Shown: in pieces, positions 61,252 to 64,000 of the stretch | How the letters are laid out: each line of letters starts with the position of its first letter | How positions within the stretch are numbered: the first letter of the stretch is position 1 | Source: Hyalangium gracile | Lineage (GTDB): Bacteria; Myxococcota; Myxococcia; Myxococcales; Myxococcaceae | Assembly: GCF_020103725.1 (NCBI RefSeq) | Contig: NZ_JAHXBG010000001.1 | Location: 620,001-684,000, forward strand | DNA: 64,000 nucleotides | Direction of reading: 5' to 3' | The notes under the pieces: generated by a model | The model's input: the letters and a program-made list of their open reading frames with translations, nothing else | What the model was told of the DNA's origin: nothing | Databases searched by the model: none | Program-made: the position numbers and the translations under genes

Positions 61252-62187
61252 TCACGGAAACCGCACGCCCGGCACGGTGATGGTGCGTGCCCTGGCCTCG
61301 TCCCACAGCTCGAGGGTGTAGCTCCCTCGGGCTCCGTCACTGGGGATATCCACCTCCATCCAGACCGACTCCCGCTCCCCTGACGTGAGGGCGCGGGGCT
61401 GCACCAGCCACTGCGCCTGCAAGGCTTCACCCGACGGACGCACCAGGGAGGCACCCACCGCCTGCCAGGGCTTCATGCCCTCGGGCGCAGCCAGCTGCAC
61501 CGCCACGACGAGCCTCGCGATCGAACGGTAGACGGTGACCTGCTTCACCCGCGCCGTGTCGGTCCGGGCAGCGGGGAACTCTCGAAGCGGGACCAGCTGG
61601 GACGTGAGGCCGCTCGCATCGATGGCGCCGTCCGAGAGCAACGCCGCGAGGCTGACGCGCGGATCAGGGAGCGACGCGGGCGAGGGCCTCGCGGCCAGGC
61701 AGCGCTGCAGCTCCACCTCCTTGCGCTGCAACTCCACCTCGGTGCGCTGCAGCTCGGACAGGCAGCTGTCCGGGGGACGGGAGGCCCGGGAGATCTCCAC
61801 CTGGCGCTCGGCCTCCTCGCGATGGACGACCAGCACGAACGTCGCGCTCTCGGGAGCATCCGGCGGGGTGAAGCGCACCTTCAACCGCAGCCGCTCTCCG
61901 GGCTCGAGCTTCTCCGACGGCACGAGGACCAGGAGGCTGCCTGCCACCTCCAGGCGCTGGAAGCGCTCGCGCCCCTCCAGGAGCACCGCGTCCCGAGCCA
62001 GAGGCCGATCGAACAGCAGGGTGGTGGACAGACCCGGGCTGATGCAGACCTCGGGCGGCGACACCGCGCCCGCTCCCAGCTCGATGCGGCGGACCGTCGT
62101 CTGACACGCAGCAGGCTGCGCCGACACGGCCGAGGAAGTCACCAGCACCAGCAGCGCCAGGAGGAGGGCGGGAGAACAAGGGCGCAT
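61252..62187 (-). CDS. DUF2381 (TIGR02268 Myxococcus paralogous family) secreted protein
   Basis: 311 residues with signal peptide (PALLLALLVLVTSSAVSAQ). Family features: RRIELGAGAVSPPEVCISPGLSTTLLFDRPL, FERFQRLEVAG-type strand, LVPSEKLEPGERLRLKVRFTPPDAPESATFVLVVHREEAERQVEI, a Cys-containing coiled helix (LSELQRTEVELQRKEVELQRC) and a C-terminal beta domain (VKQVTVYRSIARLVVAVQLAAPEGMKPW). This family is known mainly in myxobacteria and has no assigned function. It lies between a kinase and a toxin gene on the same strand (103 bp and 44 bp gaps). Confidence 0.85.
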   Translation of the reverse strand: MRPCSPALLLALLVLVTSSAVSAQPAACQTTVRRIELGAGAVSPPEVCISPGLSTTLLFDRPLARDAVLLEGRERFQRLEVAGSLLVLVPSEKLEPGERLRLKVRFTPPDAPESATFVLVVHREEAERQVEISRASRPPDSCLSELQRTEVELQRKEVELQRCLAARPSPASLPDPRVSLAALLSDGAIDASGLTSQLVPLREFPAARTDTARVKQVTVYRSIARLVVAVQLAAPEGMKPWQAVGASLVRPSGEALQAQWLVQPRALTSGERESVWMEVDIPSDGARGSYTLELWDEARARTITVPGVRFP

Positions 62188-62290
62188 GCGACGGAATCTC
62201 CGGGGTGGCGGGGAGGGGCGGACGTTTCGCCTCTACCATGCCTCCCAGGATATCGAGCGGCAGCGGGCTGCCACACCCCCCGGCGGGTCG

Positions 62291-64000
62291 TCAGTGATCG
62301 TGGAACACAGCTCGTATCTTGTGGATGGCTCTGACCTTCGGCGCGCCCGGCTCCGAGCCCGGGAGGAACGGAGCCCCCAGATCATTGCCAATCAGGTCCT
62401 CCAGCTGACCACAGAACGGCACGCGCTCACCATTGGGCAGCCGGGCCTCGACGAAGCGCGCATACACACGGTCCCGGATGAAGAAATCCCCGACGAGCAC
62501 CAACCCCTTGGGAATCGGCTCTCGCTGGCCCACGAGGAGCGTGATTTCATGCCTCCCCTCGGGGGCGACGACGGAGTCCTCCCACTCCATGTCCTTCGTC
62601 GCGCCGGGCATACGGAACTGCTCATACCAGCCACGCAGGGGGAAGCGGCCGATGTGGAACTTCTCCGCCATGGCCTCCACGGCGCCCGGTGGACACAGCT
62701 GGCGGGGTGGAGGGCCTGGGCGGACCGCGGGCTCGGTTGCGGTGCAGCCTCCCACGATCGCGCAGGCCGCGGCCACCGCGAGCGGACCGGCGGTGCTGGA
62801 GCCCGAGCTGCGCGGCTTCTCGGGCTCGGGCGGGACAGGGGAGGGCTTCGCGGGAGGTTTCGTCCTCATGGTTGAACCTTTCGGCTGTGTGGAAGGTGGG
62901 AGCGCTTCGGCGAGCGCCGGGGACCCCGCGTCAGGAGAGAGGCTCGCGATGTCGGGAGTGCCCGCGTCGCCGCTGGAGCTCGGCGTGGGAAGAGAGGGGC
63001 TCGGCTTCTCGAGCGGCGCGGTTGCCGAGGGCTCCGACGCATCGGCGTCCGCCGGCGCCTCGGACGTGGAAGCGGAGGCACCCGAGGCGGGCGCACCCGA
63101 GGCGGGCACAGTCCGCTCCCGGCTCCCCCACAGCACCACCGCCAGCACCGCGAGCAGCACTCCGGCCGAGGCGCCCATCACCCACCGGCGGCGCCCAGGC
63201 GGCGGACTTCCCGGAGAGGCCCGCTCCGCGGGCGCCGTGGGGGCACGGTCCTCACGCTGAGCGGTGGGCTCGGGTGAAGCGTGCGCTCCCCCCCAGTCCG
63301 TCGGGCCCGAGAGGGGCCTCTCCGGGTCATCCACGCTGGACATGACGGCCGGGCCCCCCATGCCCTCTGTCGTCGCGGCGTTCGCGCCGGGCGAGAGGAC
63401 CATGTCCAAGGTGGGGGCATCGTCATGCAGCAGCGCCTGGAACTGCTCGTGCAGCGCGCGTCCGCTCGCGGGGCGCTCCTCGGGACGCTTGGCCAGCAGT
63501 CGCAGCACGAGCTGCGCCAGGGCCACGGGCACCTGCGGATTGAGCACGGCCGGCGAGGCGGGCATCTCCTTTTCGATCAGCGAGGTGAGCACCTCCCGCG
63601 GCAGGGTGGGCGGGAAGGGCGGTGCGCTGGTGAGCACCTCGTAGAGCGTGCAGCCCAGCGCATACAGGTCATCCGAGGGCTGGAACGGGTAGCGGGCATT
63701 GGGGTCCGCGTACTGCTCGCGGTGGAAGCGCACGGCCTCCGGGGTGCGCAGGTGCGGAGTGCCGGGCGGCAGCGGGCCCTCGGTGAGCGGGGCGCCCAGC
63801 GAGGTGTGCTCGGCCGCGCCGAAGTCCACCAGCACCGGCTCGCCGTCGCGCGCGCGCACCAGGATGTTGGAGCCCTTCAAGTCCCGGTGGTGGATGCCCT
63901 CGGCGTGCAGCGCATCCAGCGCGAGCGCCAGCGTGTCGAAGGCGCGGACCACCTGGCGCAGGGTGGGGCGCGCCTGCTTCACCCACTCCAGCAGGGTGGG
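62291..64000 (-). CDS. Ser/Thr protein kinase with membrane tail (5' end outside window)
   Basis: 569 visible residues; the N-lobe lies beyond the window. Catalytic loop HHRDLKGSNIL, DFG in VLVDFGAAEH, activation segment and helix F region (PYQPS-like YPFQPSDDLYALGCTLYEVLT). One membrane helix (WVMGASAGVLLAVLAVVLWG), an acidic Ser/Ala/Pro-rich linker, a second hydrophobic stretch (LAVAAACAIVGGC) and a C-terminal domain of unknown family. First visible gene of the minus-strand cluster kinase - DUF2381 - toxin - immunity. Confidence 0.93.
   Translation of the reverse strand, partial: PTLLEWVKQARPTLRQVVRAFDTLALALDALHAEGIHHRDLKGSNILVRARDGEPVLVDFGAAEHTSLGAPLTEGPLPPGTPHLRTPEAVRFHREQYADPNARYPFQPSDDLYALGCTLYEVLTSAPPFPPTLPREVLTSLIEKEMPASPAVLNPQVPVALAQLVLRLLAKRPEERPASGRALHEQFQALLHDDAPTLDMVLSPGANAATTEGMGGPAVMSSVDDPERPLSGPTDWGGAHASPEPTAQREDRAPTAPAERASPGSPPPGRRRWVMGASAGVLLAVLAVVLWGSRERTVPASGAPASGASASTSEAPADADASEPSATAPLEKPSPSLPTPSSSGDAGTPDIASLSPDAGSPALAEALPPSTQPKGSTMRTKPPAKPSPVPPEPEKPRSSGSSTAGPLAVAAACAIVGGCTATEPAVRPGPPPRQLCPPGAVEAMAEKFHIGRFPLRGWYEQFRMPGATKDMEWEDSVVAPEGRHEITLLVGQREPIPKGLVLVGDFFIRDRVYARFVEARLPNGERVPFCGQLEDLIGNDLGAPFLPGSEPGAPKVRAIHKIRAVFHDH

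Overview
This window is high-GC (about 70%) DNA from a myxobacterium, most likely suborder Cystobacterineae (Archangium/Cystobacter/Myxococcus relatives). The evidence is several eukaryotic-like Ser/Thr kinases with PEGA or similar tails, a DUF2381 (Myxococcus paralogous family) gene, many lipoproteins, a bactofilin directly after parAB, and a large parS cluster next to parA like that described for Myxococcus xanthus. The window is the replication-origin neighbourhood of the chromosome.

Layout. 0-5 kb: tail of a histidine kinase with its receiver partner, a CapA-family protein, an MFS exporter, a small charged protein, then 0.85 kb of non-coding DNA with two inverted copies of a structured repeat. 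5-12 kb: an M16 peptidase pair (inactive and active subunits), a beta-helix protein, a secretin N-domain protein, a CBS/DUF2267 protein. 12-19 kb: the classical origin core dnaA (minus strand), then rpmH-rnpA-yidD-yidC-jag-(75-aa ORF)-mnmE. 19-35 kb: a probable c-di-GMP-binding MshEN protein, cysteine dioxygenase, SppA, a two-domain M16 peptidase, a tandem pair of Ser/Thr kinases, a three-gene lipoprotein operon of lower GC, a sulfite-oxidase-type molybdoenzyme. 36-39 kb: mnmG and rsmG, separated by a spacer with DnaA boxes and dense GATC sites. 39.4-41 kb: a zinc-ribbon/kinase/discoidin protein. 41.4-44 kb: non-coding centromere region with 22 parS-like sites, 80-bp perfect inverted repeats enclosing most of them. 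44-47.5 kb: parA-parB-bacM-lipoprotein and a CoA-binding protein. 48-50 kb: egtB-egtD for ergothioneine. 50-64 kb: accessory region with a degenerate sensor kinase, a lipoprotein toxin/immunity pair, LysR and XRE regulators, and a minus-strand cluster Ser/Thr kinase - DUF2381 - lipoprotein toxin - immunity protein.

How it works together. dnaA, the candidate origins, parS and ParAB form the chromosome replication and segregation module; the bactofilin BacM follows in the same transcript. The rpmH to mnmE run and mnmG/rsmG are the usual origin-proximal translation, membrane-insertion and tRNA/rRNA-modification genes. The two toxin/immunity pairs carry lipoprotein signals and C-terminal nuclease-like domains, which fits polymorphic toxins used in myxobacterial kin discrimination (SitA-like, passed by outer-membrane exchange); this is inference.

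Most unusual observations: (1) the parS sites between 42.08 and 43.33 kb are spaced 70-75 bp in 16 of 17 steps, close to seven helical turns; (2) an 80-bp structured repeat flanks the array in perfect inverted orientation, and a diverged second pair at 4.5-4.8 kb shows compensatory changes in its hairpin; (3) the palindrome TGATCA is concentrated in the origin-parS interval (17 of 19 copies by eye between 33.7 and 47.8 kb); (4) two lipoprotein toxin cassettes, one attached to a kinase-DUF2381 module. All counts were made by eye.
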